Below are positions 19,112 through 29,700 of a stretch of DNA of 64,000 bases, piece by piece. A model generated the notes under the pieces. That model worked only from the letters and a program-made list of their open reading frames with translations. It searched no databases and was not told where the DNA came from. This DNA is from Rhodococcus sp. 1163 (GTDB lineage: Bacteria; Actinomycetota; Actinomycetes; Mycobacteriales; Mycobacteriaceae). The translations under genes were made by a program, and so were the position numbers. Position 1 is the stretch's first letter; every line of letters starts with the position of its first letter. The stretch is from positions 248,001 through 312,000 of the forward strand of contig NZ_MKKX01000033.1 in the NCBI RefSeq assembly GCF_002091985.1. The letters run 5' to 3'.

Positions 19112-20231
19112 CCTGCACCTGACTCACTTCAGCGGACAACGCGTCGATCTTGTTCGAGAGTTCTTGACGCTGTGGTTCGGTCACGGTGTCGTAGAATACG
19201 AAACCGTCGCCGACACGGTACTTGGCAAGTTCGGCGTCGAGTGCGGCGAAGCGAGTGTCGATCGATGTTCCGAGTTCGGGTTCACGCTCGTCGATGATCG
19301 GACGCACTGCGGCGATCGCGGCCTGTGCGCCGTCGACGTTGGCCTGGAAGTCCCAGAGATCGGTGTGCGAGAAGAAGTCCTCTTCGCCACTGATCTTGGT
19401 CTTGGCGACCTCGTCGAGCAGTCCCTGTGCGCCACCGGCGACCTGGATCGGATCGACGGTGAAGTCGTCGGCCTTGACCTTCTCGGCGAGTTCGTCGATG
19501 TTGGCCTGCAGCTGATCGGCCATCGCGTTCGTGTCCGGCTGCAGTCCCTGCGCCCACAGATCTTTTTCGATGCGGTGAAAGCCGGTCCATTCCGCGCCTG
19601 GCTCGACGTCGGGCTCGCGGAGGTCGATACGGGGGTCGAGGTCGTCGGGGAAGCTTTCAGCGACGGGCTCGATTCGCTCGTAATAGCTACGCGCGATGGG
19701 GAACTGAGCCTTGGCACCTTCGACGTCGCCGGCCTTGACAGCTGCCACGAAGCTTGCCGTGGTCTCCTGTAATGCATCGATCTGGCTGAGAACGTAGCGC
19801 TTGTAACCCGATGCGGCTTCGGCCAGCAGACCGTTTTCGTCGGCCTGGCGAACGGCGTCACCGCTGACGACGAAGTTTGTGCGGATGCCGTCGCCCACCA
19901 TGCCTGCCTTGCATGCAGTTTGGTACGTGCCGGGGTCGGGCAGTGCGACGATGAGCTGGCGGGTCAGGCCGGGGCCGATGTTCTCGACCTCGCCCATGAC
20001 TCGATCGCCTTCACCGTAGACATAGAACTCGGTGACCTTGCTGCCGTTGTTCGTGATCTGGAAGGTGGAGTTTCCAGTGGCACCTTCGGAGGCACTGATG
20101 TCGCATCCGTTGTCGGTCGCGGTGACCGTGATGTCCCCGTCGCTCGCCTCGGAGGACGACTTTTCGGTACAACCGGCCAGAGCCAGCGGTAGAACCGCAA
20201 CCGCTGCCAGAGCGTAGGTGGTACGACGCAT
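19092..20231 (-). CDS. efeO: Iron-uptake lipoprotein EfeO (cupredoxin plus M75 domain)
   Basis: EfeO is the extracytoplasmic iron-binding component that hands iron to EfeU. The signal peptide ends in the lipobox LALAGC (Cys20), so this is a lipoprotein. The cupredoxin-like domain spans roughly residues 35-130, and the M75 peptidase-like domain follows with the HxxE metal motif in WTGFHRIEKDLW. ATG at 20231 yields 379 residues; a longer frame upstream overlaps efeU antisense-free sequence and lacks a signal peptide. It follows efeU by 5 bases and overlaps efeB. Confidence 0.92.
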   Translation of the reverse strand: MRRTTYALAAVAVLPLALAGCTEKSSSEASDGDITVTATDNGCDISASEGATGNSTFQITNNGSKVTEFYVYGEGDRVMGEVENIGPGLTRQLIVALPDPGTYQTACKAGMVGDGIRTNFVVSGDAVRQADENGLLAEAASGYKRYVLSQIDALQETTASFVAAVKAGDVEGAKAQFPIARSYYERIEPVAESFPDDLDPRIDLREPDVEPGAEWTGFHRIEKDLWAQGLQPDTNAMADQLQANIDELAEKVKADDFTVDPIQVAGGAQGLLDEVAKTKISGEEDFFSHTDLWDFQANVDGAQAAIAAVRPIIDEREPELGTSIDTRFAALDAELAKYRVGDGFVFYDTVTEPQRQELSNKIDALSAEVSQVQGVVAGQ

Positions 20232-20236
20232 TTTCT

Positions 20237-21127
20237 TCAGTGCCTTTCGGACGTGTGGAGTACAGGCTCTGGTTTTGCGGGGACGCGAACCGGCCGGAGG
20301 AACAGAAACAGGACGATGACGAGATATGCCAACCAGCCGACGGCTTGCAGGACTGTCGGTTCGGGTCGGAAGTTGAAGATGCCCGCGAGCACGGTGCCGT
20401 ACCAGCTCGAGGCGTCGTAGTGTGCGGTGACGTCGAACGCCACCGAAGATCCGCCGGGGATCAATCCGCCGATCTGCAGTGCGCGTATGCCGTAGGCGAG
20501 GATCCCCGCGGCGACGACGATGAGGAAGACGCCGGTGTACTTGAAGAACACGGCGAAGTTGATGCGAATCGCACCGAAGTACAGGAACACCGTCAGGATG
20601 GCTGCGACGACGATGCCCACGAGAAGTCCGAGCAACGGCCACAGGCTGCCGTTGGTGTTCTCGGCGTATCCGACCATGAGAAGCGCGGTTTCGATTCCTT
20701 CACGCCCGACCGCGAAGAAGGCCAGGGTCAGAACGGCAATCGGACCGACGGTCAGTGCACGTTCCATTCCGCCCTTCAGCTCGCCGGAGATGTCCTTGGC
20801 CGCTGTACGCATCCACAGGACCATCGCCGTGACAATCGCGACGGCGACTAGGGAAGCGAGCCCGGCGATGATCTCGGCGGTGAGACCGGTGACCGTCGAT
20901 GTGCCGTAGTGAATGACAAAGAACACGACCGCGACCATGGCGACCGCAGCGCCGACTCCTAGCCACACCCATTTGAGTGCATCGCGGCGATCGGCTTTGA
21001 CGAGGAAGGCCACGAGAATCATCACGACGATCCCGGTTTCTAGCCCCTCACGCAGTCCGATCAGTCCACTGCCGAACATCTGGGTTGCGATCGACGGCGC
21101 AGTTCCGGCGGCAGCGAGTACGGACAC
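20237..21127 (-). CDS. efeU: Ferrous iron permease EfeU (FTR1 family)
   Basis: EfeU carries iron across the cytoplasmic membrane. The 296-residue protein has about seven membrane segments and the two REGxET iron motifs of the FTR1 family: LREGLETGIV in helix 1 and GREGIETALL in helix 4. A longer first extracellular segment precedes helix 1. The GTG at 21127 has AGGAAGG upstream. It is the first gene of efeUOB and a candidate IdeR-type iron box lies 48 bases upstream of its start. Confidence 0.93.
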   Translation of the reverse strand: MSVLAAAGTAPSIATQMFGSGLIGLREGLETGIVVMILVAFLVKADRRDALKWVWLGVGAAVAMVAVVFFVIHYGTSTVTGLTAEIIAGLASLVAVAIVTAMVLWMRTAAKDISGELKGGMERALTVGPIAVLTLAFFAVGREGIETALLMVGYAENTNGSLWPLLGLLVGIVVAAILTVFLYFGAIRINFAVFFKYTGVFLIVVAAGILAYGIRALQIGGLIPGGSSVAFDVTAHYDASSWYGTVLAGIFNFRPEPTVLQAVGWLAYLVIVLFLFLRPVRVPAKPEPVLHTSERH

Positions 21128-21174
21128 GGGTGACCTTCCTGGAATGACACTGAGTTCGGTACGCCTGCCCTTCC

Positions 21175-21193
21175 GAAGGGTAGGCGACCCTCA
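21175..21193. promoter_or_regulatory. Candidate IdeR/DtxR iron box upstream of efeU
   Basis: The 19 bases match the IdeR consensus TTAGGTTAGGCTAACCTAA at 13 positions by hand alignment, and contain the dyad AGGGT-5-ACCCT around the TAGGC core. The location upstream of an iron-uptake operon fits repression by iron-loaded IdeR. It is a weak-to-moderate match. Confidence 0.5.
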
Positions 21194-21297
21194 TCTGTTA
21201 ACTATTACAGGAACATACACCCAGATGGCCAGAGCAAAAACACCACAAACGAGCTCTTACATAGAGCTTTAGGTTTCTATTACCTTTGATGTGCAGG

Positions 21298-22044
21298 ATG
21301 GGTGGTGTGACCCATCGACCCCGCCGAGCCGCGATCTTGCTGTCCACAGCCTTGGCAGTGGCGATCATGGCCAGCGCATGCGGTTCCTCCGAACCTCCGC
21401 GAGTTATTCCCGAGGGCATACCTCCCGGCCCAGGCGCGCCGGTTCCGGACATCGACTTCAACGCTCCGGGACGCACCGCAGATCTGTTGCTCGCGTGGGC
21501 TGCACCGCAGTCGGATGCGCTGAGCATCTCGGGTCCGGCGCTCGCGGCATACGCGCATGCCGCCGCGGTCATGTCCGCCACGGCACCGGACTGCGGGATC
21601 GCCTGGACCACTCTCGCCGGCATCGGATTCATCGAGAGCCGCCACGGTACTTACCAGGGCTCTGCCGTCGCGCAGGATGGCACTGTTGCGCCGACCATTC
21701 GCGGAATCCCGCTCGACGGCGCTCCCGGCGTCGCCGAAATCCCGGATACCGACCGCGGTGTCCTCGACGGCGACGACATCCACGACCGCGCCATGGGACC
21801 GATGCAGTTCATTCCTGAGACATGGAAGAAGTGGGGTGTCGACGCCAACGGCGACGGCGTCCCGAATCCGGACAACCTGGACGACGCGTCCCTTACCGCA
21901 GCCCGGTACTTGTGTGCGCGTGGTGGCGACTTGCGCACCGCTGAAGGGTGGGAGCGGGCCCTGATGGCGTACAACCAGTCGGGCGTCTATCTCCGCGATG
22001 TCCGCGATGCTGCCGCGGCCTATTCGGTGGGAGCCGGCGCCTAG
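21298..22044 (+). CDS. Lytic murein transglycosylase lipoprotein (LpqU-like)
   Basis: This protein is predicted to cleave peptidoglycan glycan strands at the cell surface. The signal peptide ends at a lipobox (ASAC), giving a lipoprotein. The SLT-type domain has the catalytic Glu in GIGFIESRHGTYQG, then MGPMQFIPETWKKWGVDANGDG and YNQSGVYLRDV. Length is about 248 residues. Several starts are possible (21289, 21298, 21307); all keep the signal peptide. The order lpqU-like, eno, ftsB-like, DUF501, ppx matches M. tuberculosis Rv1022-Rv1026. Confidence 0.88.
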   Translation: MGGVTHRPRRAAILLSTALAVAIMASACGSSEPPRVIPEGIPPGPGAPVPDIDFNAPGRTADLLLAWAAPQSDALSISGPALAAYAHAAAVMSATAPDCGIAWTTLAGIGFIESRHGTYQGSAVAQDGTVAPTIRGIPLDGAPGVAEIPDTDRGVLDGDDIHDRAMGPMQFIPETWKKWGVDANGDGVPNPDNLDDASLTAARYLCARGGDLRTAEGWERALMAYNQSGVYLRDVRDAAAAYSVGAGA

Positions 22045-22087
22045 CTCCATGTCGTATGCGGGTAGGTGAGCGAAGCGGCTAGTCTGA

Positions 22088-23452
<1,365 letters not shown>

Positions 23453-23481
23453 TTTTCTTACGCAAGCGTTGAAGGTGGGTC

Positions 23482-24162
23482 ATGGCGGCAGGACGAGGTA
23501 GACCGGGGACAAGTCCAGGTGGGCGTGATCCTCGGCCTCGCGGCCGCTCGGCTTCACCTCGTAACCGGCAGACCGAAGCTGCGCGCGGCGACGCGCGCAG
23601 CACCGGTCAATTGCCGCCCGAGCCGTCCGATCAGGCACGCGATGCCGTCGTGGCCGGCAGGGCAGCGCCACGACGCGTCGGCGTCCAGGCGTCGACGCGT
23701 CCGGAGCGGAGTTTTTTCGGGCTGTCCACCGGTCGCGCTGTGATCTTGGCGGTCGTGGTGTGTGCGTTGGCGTTGACGCTCGCGATGCCGCTGCGGACGT
23801 ACTTTTCGCAGAGGACCGAGCTCGCTTCGGTCCTTGCGGAGCGTAAAGGGCTCGAAGACGACGTAAAGAATCTCGAACGTGAGAAGTCGCAACTGAACGA
23901 ACCAGCACGCATCGACGCCGAGGCACGCAGTCGGCTGCGGTGGGTGATGCCGGGGGAGACGCCCTATCAGGTGCAGCTTCCCGGTGACATGGCAAAGTCC
24001 GACGCCGAAGCGAAATCGATCGAACAATCCGAGGGCCCGTGGTATCGGGATCTTTGGGAATCAGCAGTGCAGCCGCAGCAGAGCGACGAGCCGGAGCAGC
24101 AACCACTGCCCGCACTCGTTCCTGCGCCTGCACCGGTACTAGAAGGAGGACCTGTCGGGTGA
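23482..24162 (+). CDS. FtsB/DivIC-like septum formation initiator protein
   Basis: This 226-residue membrane protein (Rv1024-like) belongs to the septum formation initiator family, bitopic divisome proteins that bridge FtsL and FtsQ. A long basic, disordered cytoplasmic N-terminus of about 80 residues precedes one membrane helix (AVILAVVVCALALTLAMPL), then a coiled coil (ELASVLAERKGLEDDVKNLE, REKSQLNEPARI) and a domain with RLRWVMPGETPYQV. The C-terminus is rich in Pro, Gln and Ala. Its stop overlaps the DUF501 start in a GTGA. Confidence 0.88.
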   Translation: MAAGRGRPGTSPGGRDPRPRGRSASPRNRQTEAARGDARSTGQLPPEPSDQARDAVVAGRAAPRRVGVQASTRPERSFFGLSTGRAVILAVVVCALALTLAMPLRTYFSQRTELASVLAERKGLEDDVKNLEREKSQLNEPARIDAEARSRLRWVMPGETPYQVQLPGDMAKSDAEAKSIEQSEGPWYRDLWESAVQPQQSDEPEQQPLPALVPAPAPVLEGGPVG

Positions 24163-24698
24163 CCGGTGCAGGAAAATCGGCAGTCTCGCCGGAGGATCTA
24201 GAGGCGGTTGCGACCCAGCTGGGGCGTGAGCCTCGCGGGGTCCTCGAGGTCGCCTACCGATCCCCGGACGGCAGGCCCGGTGTGGTGAAAACTGCACCGA
24301 AACTCCCCGACGGCACGCCCTTCCCGACCCTGTACTACCTGACCGATCCGCGGCTCACCGCAGAGGCGAGCAGGCAGGAATCTGCAGGTGTCATGCGTGA
24401 AATGACCGAAAGGCTGGGGACCGATGCGGAGTTGGCAGCCGGATATCGGCGAGCCCACGAGTCCTACTTGGCCGAACGCAACGAGATCGAATCGTTGGGA
24501 ACAGACTTCACCGGCGGAGGCATGCCGGACCGCGTGAAATGCCTGCACGTCCTCATCGCGCATTCGCTCGCCAAGGGCCCAGGTCTCAATCCACTCGGCG
24601 ACGAGGCAGTTGCTCTCGCCGCCGAAAACCATATGCGCGGCAAGGCCATTCCAGCGGACTGGCCGACCGTCGCAGAACTTCGCGGGGAGACACAATGA
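24159..24698 (+). CDS. DUF501 family protein (Rv1025-like)
   Basis: The 179-residue protein is a DUF501 member of unknown function. Features typical of the family are REPRGVLEVAYRSPDGRPGV, FPTLYYLTDPRL and the C-terminal PDRVKCLHVLIAHSLAKGPG with a conserved Cys-His pair. The GTG at 24159 has AGAAGGAGGA upstream and overlaps the previous gene; a longer in-frame extension was rejected. It overlaps ppx by an ATGA. Confidence 0.9.
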   Translation: MTGAGKSAVSPEDLEAVATQLGREPRGVLEVAYRSPDGRPGVVKTAPKLPDGTPFPTLYYLTDPRLTAEASRQESAGVMREMTERLGTDAELAAGYRRAHESYLAERNEIESLGTDFTGGGMPDRVKCLHVLIAHSLAKGPGLNPLGDEAVALAAENHMRGKAIPADWPTVAELRGETQ

Positions 24699-25639
24699 CC
24701 AGAGTTGCCGCCATCGATTGCGGAACCAACTCGATCCGGCTGCTCGTCGCCGATGTCAAGGACGGTGTCCTCACCGACGTCGCCCGTGAAATGCGCATCG
24801 TGAGGCTCGGCCAAGGCGTCGACGCGACGGGAGCGTTTGCGCCCGAAGCCATCGAGCGAACCCGAGATGCCTTGCAGGAGTACGCCGGAATCATCCGCGA
24901 GAGCGGTGCATCGGCACTACGCATGGTGGCCACCTCGGCCACGCGCGACGCGTCGAACCGCGAGGACTTCTTCGCGATGACACGCGAAATACTCGATCCG
25001 ATCGTCGCGGGCTCGGTCGCCGAGGTCATCACCGGTGACGAGGAAGCCAGACTGTCCTTTGCCGGAGCCGTCGGTGAACTCAATGCTGCCGGTGCACCTT
25101 TCCTGGTCGTCGACCTCGGAGGTGGATCCACCGAGCTGGTGCTCGGAGACAACAAAGGCGTCAAGGCTGCGTTCTCGGCGAACATCGGCTGTGTCCGGCT
25201 GACCGAGCGGTTCCTGCACAGTGATCCGCCCACCGCAGACGAGATCGCCAGTGCCCGTGAGTATGTGCGCGCAAGGCTGAAAGAAGCCTTCGAAGAAGTG
25301 TCGATCGGAAACGCGACAAGCTGGGTCGGCGTCGCGGGAACCATGACCACCATTGCCGCCATCGCCTCCGGACTCACCGAATACGACGCCGAGAAGGTGC
25401 ACCTAACCCGGGTGCCGTTCGCGGACCTGTTCGAGGTATGCGACCGGCTGGTCAACATGACGCGTGCAGAACGAAGCGAGTTGGGCCCCATGCACCCAGG
25501 GCGGGTCGACGTCATCGGCGGCGGTTCCATCGTCTGCAGCGTCTTGGCCGAGGAATTCGAGCGACGCGGAGCCGTCAGCACACTGATCGTCAGTGAACAC
25601 GACATTCTCGACGGAATTGCTCTCTCGGTGAAGGTCTAG
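24695..25639 (+). CDS. Ppx/GppA exopolyphosphatase (Rv1026-like)
   Basis: The 314-residue protein belongs to the ASKHA-fold Ppx/GppA family, which hydrolyses polyphosphate or pppGpp. AAIDCGTNSIRLLVADV forms phosphate loop 1, MVATSATRDASN precedes the catalytic Glu in EVITGDEEARLSFAG, and VVDLGGGSTELVLG is phosphate loop 2. GVAGTMTTIAAI and HPGRVDVIGGGSIV complete it. It is the short, domain I-II form found in actinobacteria. ATG at 24695 overlaps the DUF501 stop. tRNA-Leu follows. Confidence 0.93.
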   Translation: MTRVAAIDCGTNSIRLLVADVKDGVLTDVAREMRIVRLGQGVDATGAFAPEAIERTRDALQEYAGIIRESGASALRMVATSATRDASNREDFFAMTREILDPIVAGSVAEVITGDEEARLSFAGAVGELNAAGAPFLVVDLGGGSTELVLGDNKGVKAAFSANIGCVRLTERFLHSDPPTADEIASAREYVRARLKEAFEEVSIGNATSWVGVAGTMTTIAAIASGLTEYDAEKVHLTRVPFADLFEVCDRLVNMTRAERSELGPMHPGRVDVIGGGSIVCSVLAEEFERRGAVSTLIVSEHDILDGIALSVKV

Positions 25640-25817
25640 GCAGGTAGAACTCCCCGGTGGTGCGGGTATATTTCCGTGTTGCTGTTCGATCGGATGAGCT
25701 TGCGGTAGTTCATCTTCCATCTTCAGCTGCGAAGAGAATCCGCGATCGTGGCGCCGGTGATTCCAAGGTGGATACAGCCTTATAAGATGATCGACGCGGA
25801 CCTGCACGTCCGCGGTG

Positions 25818-25894
25818 GCCCCTATAGCCCAATTGGCAGAGGCAACGGACTTAAAATCCGTACAGTGTCGGTTCGAGTCCGACTGGGGGCACCA
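25818..25894 (+). tRNA. tRNA-Leu (anticodon UAA), used as integration site
   Basis: Acceptor arms GCCCCTA and TGGGGGC pair (one G-U), followed by ACCA, so CCA is encoded. The anticodon stem ACGGA/TCCGT encloses CTTAAAA with anticodon TAA. The T-arm is GTCGG-TTCGAGT-CCGAC. The variable region between the anticodon and T stems is only five bases (ACAGT), although leucine tRNAs normally have a long variable arm. The 3' half is duplicated at the right end of the adjoining island. Confidence 0.9.
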
Positions 25895-25898
25895 TAAA
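25846..25898 (+). repeat. attL: 53-bp direct repeat within the tRNA-Leu 3' half
   Basis: These 53 bases run from the anticodon stem through CCA and four bases beyond. They recur at 35425-35477 with one difference (T at 25878, C at 35457). This is the typical footprint of a tyrosine integrase that targets a tRNA gene and restores it on integration. Confidence 0.9.
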
Positions 25899-26511
25899 AC
25901 AGCTGGTCAGGTACGGTGTGATGCGCGGTGAGCCGTTCGAACGCCTACTTCGGTGTCACAGAATGTCACAAGTCAGAATAACTCTGCTGAGTTCACCCGG
26001 CGGTCCCGCGGGACTGGTGCGATCCGATAGGAGGACCGACCCCCGGACCGTCCACATCGATCCGCCGATGCCCTGATGCCCTGATGCCCTGATGCCGACG
26101 GTTCTCCCGGATCGGCGGTGACGAGCCGCCACTTGCGTATGCTTTCGCGCGCTCAGACCAACCTCGGGCCAAAATTCGGAATGTGCATATTGACCCCAAT
26201 CGTATAAAGCCCAGTCTTTGTACTCGAGGCGGTCGAAGAGCGTATGCGGACAGACCCGAAGGGGTCACCCGCAACAGTGTGGTGGGCGTGGACTGGGAGG
26301 AACTGAGCCTGAGAAGTTTCAATCTGAGGTCAATGGGAACCCACGCTCAGGGTTGGCAAGAACGACGCCGGGGTGAGAACACGGTCGGTCCTACCAGAGC
26401 CAACTGTTCAAAGGTGTCGGTTTCCGTGTTGATTGACCAGCGATAGTTTTGGACTCGCCGTGCGGGACCGTTCGCGGGCGCTGGGCGATGATGAGGCGGC
26501 ATAATCAGCCG
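25899..26511. other. Island left flank without a supported gene
   Basis: I find no frame with a convincing start, ribosome-binding site and protein-like composition on either strand. The stretch holds an 8-base tandem repeat (26067-26096) and TGTCACA repeated twice near 25957-25972, which could be integrase arm sites or part of the promoter of the NACHT gene. Confidence 0.5.
26067..26096. repeat. 8-bp tandem repeat (GATGCCCT x 3.75)
   Basis: Nearly four head-to-tail copies of GATGCCCT occupy 30 bases in the island's left flank. It is a simple slippage-prone tract with no coding role seen. Confidence 0.8.
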
Positions 26512-26751
26512 ATGGACTACAACGTTGACTCGCTCGGCTCACGCAATTTTGAGCATGTTGTGCAGGCGCTGGCGCAACGAAAGATCGGGGCGGGCCTTTC
26601 AAGTTTCGGCGACGGCGCTGACGGCGGTAGGGAAGCGACTTGGAATGGCAGTAGTCCGTCGCTTGGAGCACTCGCTGACTGGAATGGCTACGGTGTTGTA
26701 CAGGCAAAATTTTGTCATCACACCGGCGATCCGAAGGATAACCTGAAATGA
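26512..26751 (+). pseudogene. N-terminal fragment of REase-NACHT protein (Mrr-like nuclease), cut by in-frame TGA
   Basis: The 79-residue fragment starts YNVDSLGSRNFEHVVQAL and carries an Mrr-type PD-(D/E)xK site: Glu14 in helix 1, Asp37 in GDGADGGREA, and Gln64-Ala-Lys66 in YGVVQAKF. It ends DNLK followed by TGA at 26749-26751. The same reading frame continues with KKAVIAELRDWADEE and the rest of the nuclease fold, so the stop most simply replaces a Trp codon (TGG). ATG at 26512 has only a weak upstream GAGGCGG site; starts at 26488 or 26491 are possible. Without the downstream half, the nuclease domain would not fold. Confidence 0.75.
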
Positions 26752-29700
26752 TTGAAGAAGGCGGTCATCGCTGAACTACGGGACTGGGCTGACGAAGAAC
26801 GCGCACGTACTCCCAAGCCTGACTATATTCTGTTTGCCACGAATGTTCGTCTATCCGCGGTAGCGAACGGAGGAAAAGACGAGATTAAGAAGGTGTTGGC
26901 AGACGCCGCCGAAGAACTAGGCCTGGGTCTGAAAGAGGGGCGAGTGTGGGACTACGACGACTTGCGAACTCTGTTGGACGATGCAAAAGATATTCGTGTA
27001 ACTTACGCCGCATTCTTAACGCCCGGCGATATACTTGCGCGACTAGCGGCCGACCTTGATTGGAATAATGAGGCATTCAGTACGGCTCTGGTGAGCCACG
27101 CAGGCGCGACGCTTCTCGATGACAACAGTCTCAATCTCACCCAGGCCGGTGGGGTTTCTGACAAAACCGTTGGTGTCTCCGACGTGATTGTAGACCTACC
27201 CGCTGCCCCGTCGTCCAAGACGCTTCGAATGCGGGCCCGTTATCTCGGAGAAGATATGGATATAACGGGCGGCATCAGTGCGCAGCTAATCCGCATGTTT
27301 AACCAGCGTTCGACTGAGGACGAGGAATATTCGACGCGTCGTGCTGTTGTAATTGGTGGGCCTGGTCAAGGAAAGAGCACCGTCACTCAGTGGCTTGCCC
27401 AAATCTACCGTGCGAACTTCCTGAGATATACGAGAGCAGCTGTCGAGCCCGATCTCAAGAAATCAATCCGGGACCTGGATTGCCGGCACGCAGAATTAGA
27501 TCTTCCTACTCTCGAAGCGCGACGCTGGCCGTACAGGATAAAACTTACCGAGTTTGCTGACTACCTAGCCCGTATCGACGGTGGGACAGTGCTGGAGTAT
27601 ATTGCACAATCAATAACTCGAAGGTCTCCGGTCCCAGTGGCAACGACCGACATAATGAAATGGCTTGGAACGTATCCCTGGGTCTTACTCATCGATGGTT
27701 TGGACGAAGTCCCGTCAACTAGCAACCGGGTCAATGTTATGCGGGCCATTCAGGACTTTTTCATCACCGCTGCGACAGTAGAGGCTGACATCGCGGTCGT
27801 GGCTACGACTCGGCCTCAGGGGTATAACGAGGAATTCCCACCGGACAAGTATATAGAATTTAAGCTAAGCCCACTTGACAAGCAGACCGCCCTAGATTAC
27901 GCGAATGGTCTCGTTTGCATTCGGCACGGCGTCGGAACGTCGATGTCAGATCGGGTGAATGAACGACTTGCGCGGGCAATAGAAGACGGTACGACAATGC
28001 GCTTGATGGAGACGCCCCTTCAGGTCACGATCCTGACTGTGTTACTTGAAAAGTTGGGTCACGCACCACAACAGCGGTCGCGCCTTTTCTCTCAGTACTA
28101 CAAAGTAATCACGCAGAGAGAGCAAGAGAAGGGGGGTGAACTCTCGGAATTGTTGCAGCGTTATGAATCCGACGTTGATTATCTACATCGGTTCATCGGG
28201 AACTTATTGCAAATGCGTAGCTCTGAGGCTGGAGACGCTTCGTCGACCATAACCAGAGAAGAATTTGACAATATCATTGCTCAGCGGTTGACCGACCAAG
28301 AGCACGACCCAGATGAGGTGGCGCGATTACGCATTGAATTCTCCCGTTTGGTGACTGACCGGCTTGTCTTCCTGGCGCTACTCACGTCCGAGGTAATCGG
28401 ATTTGAATTGAGAAGTTTCCAAGAGTTCATGGCTGCTGAATGGGTAATAGCACTTCCTGAATCGGAAATAATTCCGCGGTTAAAACTGTTATCGATGAGC
28501 TCCTTTTGGCGAAATGTTTCTCTCTTCATCGCGGGTGGAATTTTCGGGAACCGCGAGTCGATGAAGGCCGATGTCACTCACTTGTGTAGTGACCTTAACA
28601 TGGAGGTTGAGGCGCATGCACTACTCAAGCCCGGGTCTGACTTCGCCCTCGACATACTCTTAGATGGATGCGCGAATTCCCAACCCGGATATATTAGGGC
28701 GCTGTCGAAGACTGCCTGCGAGATTGTTGACGGACCACCGCATCCTAGGCTTGGCGAATTAGCGACCGTATCTGATACGGCGGGGATCAAACTGATCCGA
28801 TCCGTGGCTAGAGATTCTTCGCCTTGCAATGTAGCCACCCGCTTGAACAGGGCGCGATTACTCGCCGGGCTAGCGCTCAATGGGGAAGTTGATGATTTCG
28901 AATTTTTACGAAGTTACGTTCAGCGGGCTGATCGTGGAGCCTTGACTGCTCTCGCCGAAATTGCGGCGAAATCTCGTGATGGGCGTTTAGAATCCCTTTT
29001 AAATGAGCTTATATCTCGTTGTGATCCGGCAGATCTTGCAAGGTTCTCTATCCTGGATGTAAGTGACTGGGAATCATCTATCGATGCCGATTCAGCCGAT
29101 CGAGAAGTAGCTTGGACGGAGTCATTCAGCAAGCTAGCGAGACTGTCTCGTAACCGCACTCAGGCTATCAAGATTATCGACCGTTTCGCCACTGTAGATT
29201 CAAAAATAAATCCCTTCATGTTCACGTTCTCATCCGTGCAAGACGATTACGATATGTGGGAGTGGGTTCTTCAAATTGATGGCGGAGTGGGCATGTGGCC
29301 TCTGTTGCGTTCGATTGCACGGTTCTGTCTTCAGCCCACGGCCAATTCGTTGTCGGATGCGCTTGCTCTAGCGTCAATCCATCCGTACGAGGATGCGATG
29401 CTGTTTCGAAGCACGCCCTGGGTTCTTCGCGCTTGTTTGCAAAACGCGCATTCATTGGCGATTCGTGACGGAGAGGCTGCATATGGGGACCAGCTTCGTT
29501 TTCTTTCTACTGCAGCGCTGGACGGCAAGCTGGGTGATTTAGATGTCTGGACCGCCGCGGAGATGCGGTGGTCCGCCGGGATAAACATCGGCACAGATCT
29601 TTCTCTATCTGTAGATGATGAGTCTGAAAGAAATTGGGACAACCCGCTGCCGCGAGAACTGGCATTGTCTGGTGTGGCATTGTCGGGAATGCACCTTCGG

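Noticed and set aside
19092..20642. EfeO read as a 516-residue protein
   Set aside because: The first 137 residues overlap efeU and lack coding character; the ATG at 20231 begins a clear lipoprotein signal peptide.
26067..26096. Short repeats as a CRISPR array
   Set aside because: The unit is only 8 bases, directly tandem with no spacers, and no cas gene is present in the window.
25993..26322. Minus-strand open frame of 109 codons in the island flank
   Set aside because: It crosses the 8-base tandem repeat, lacks a ribosome-binding site and shows no protein-like features.
26749..26751. TGA in the NACHT gene as a selenocysteine codon
   Set aside because: No SECIS-like hairpin is evident after it and the context (NLK-stop-LKK) fits a lost Trp; selenocysteine insertion would be unusual for this protein family.
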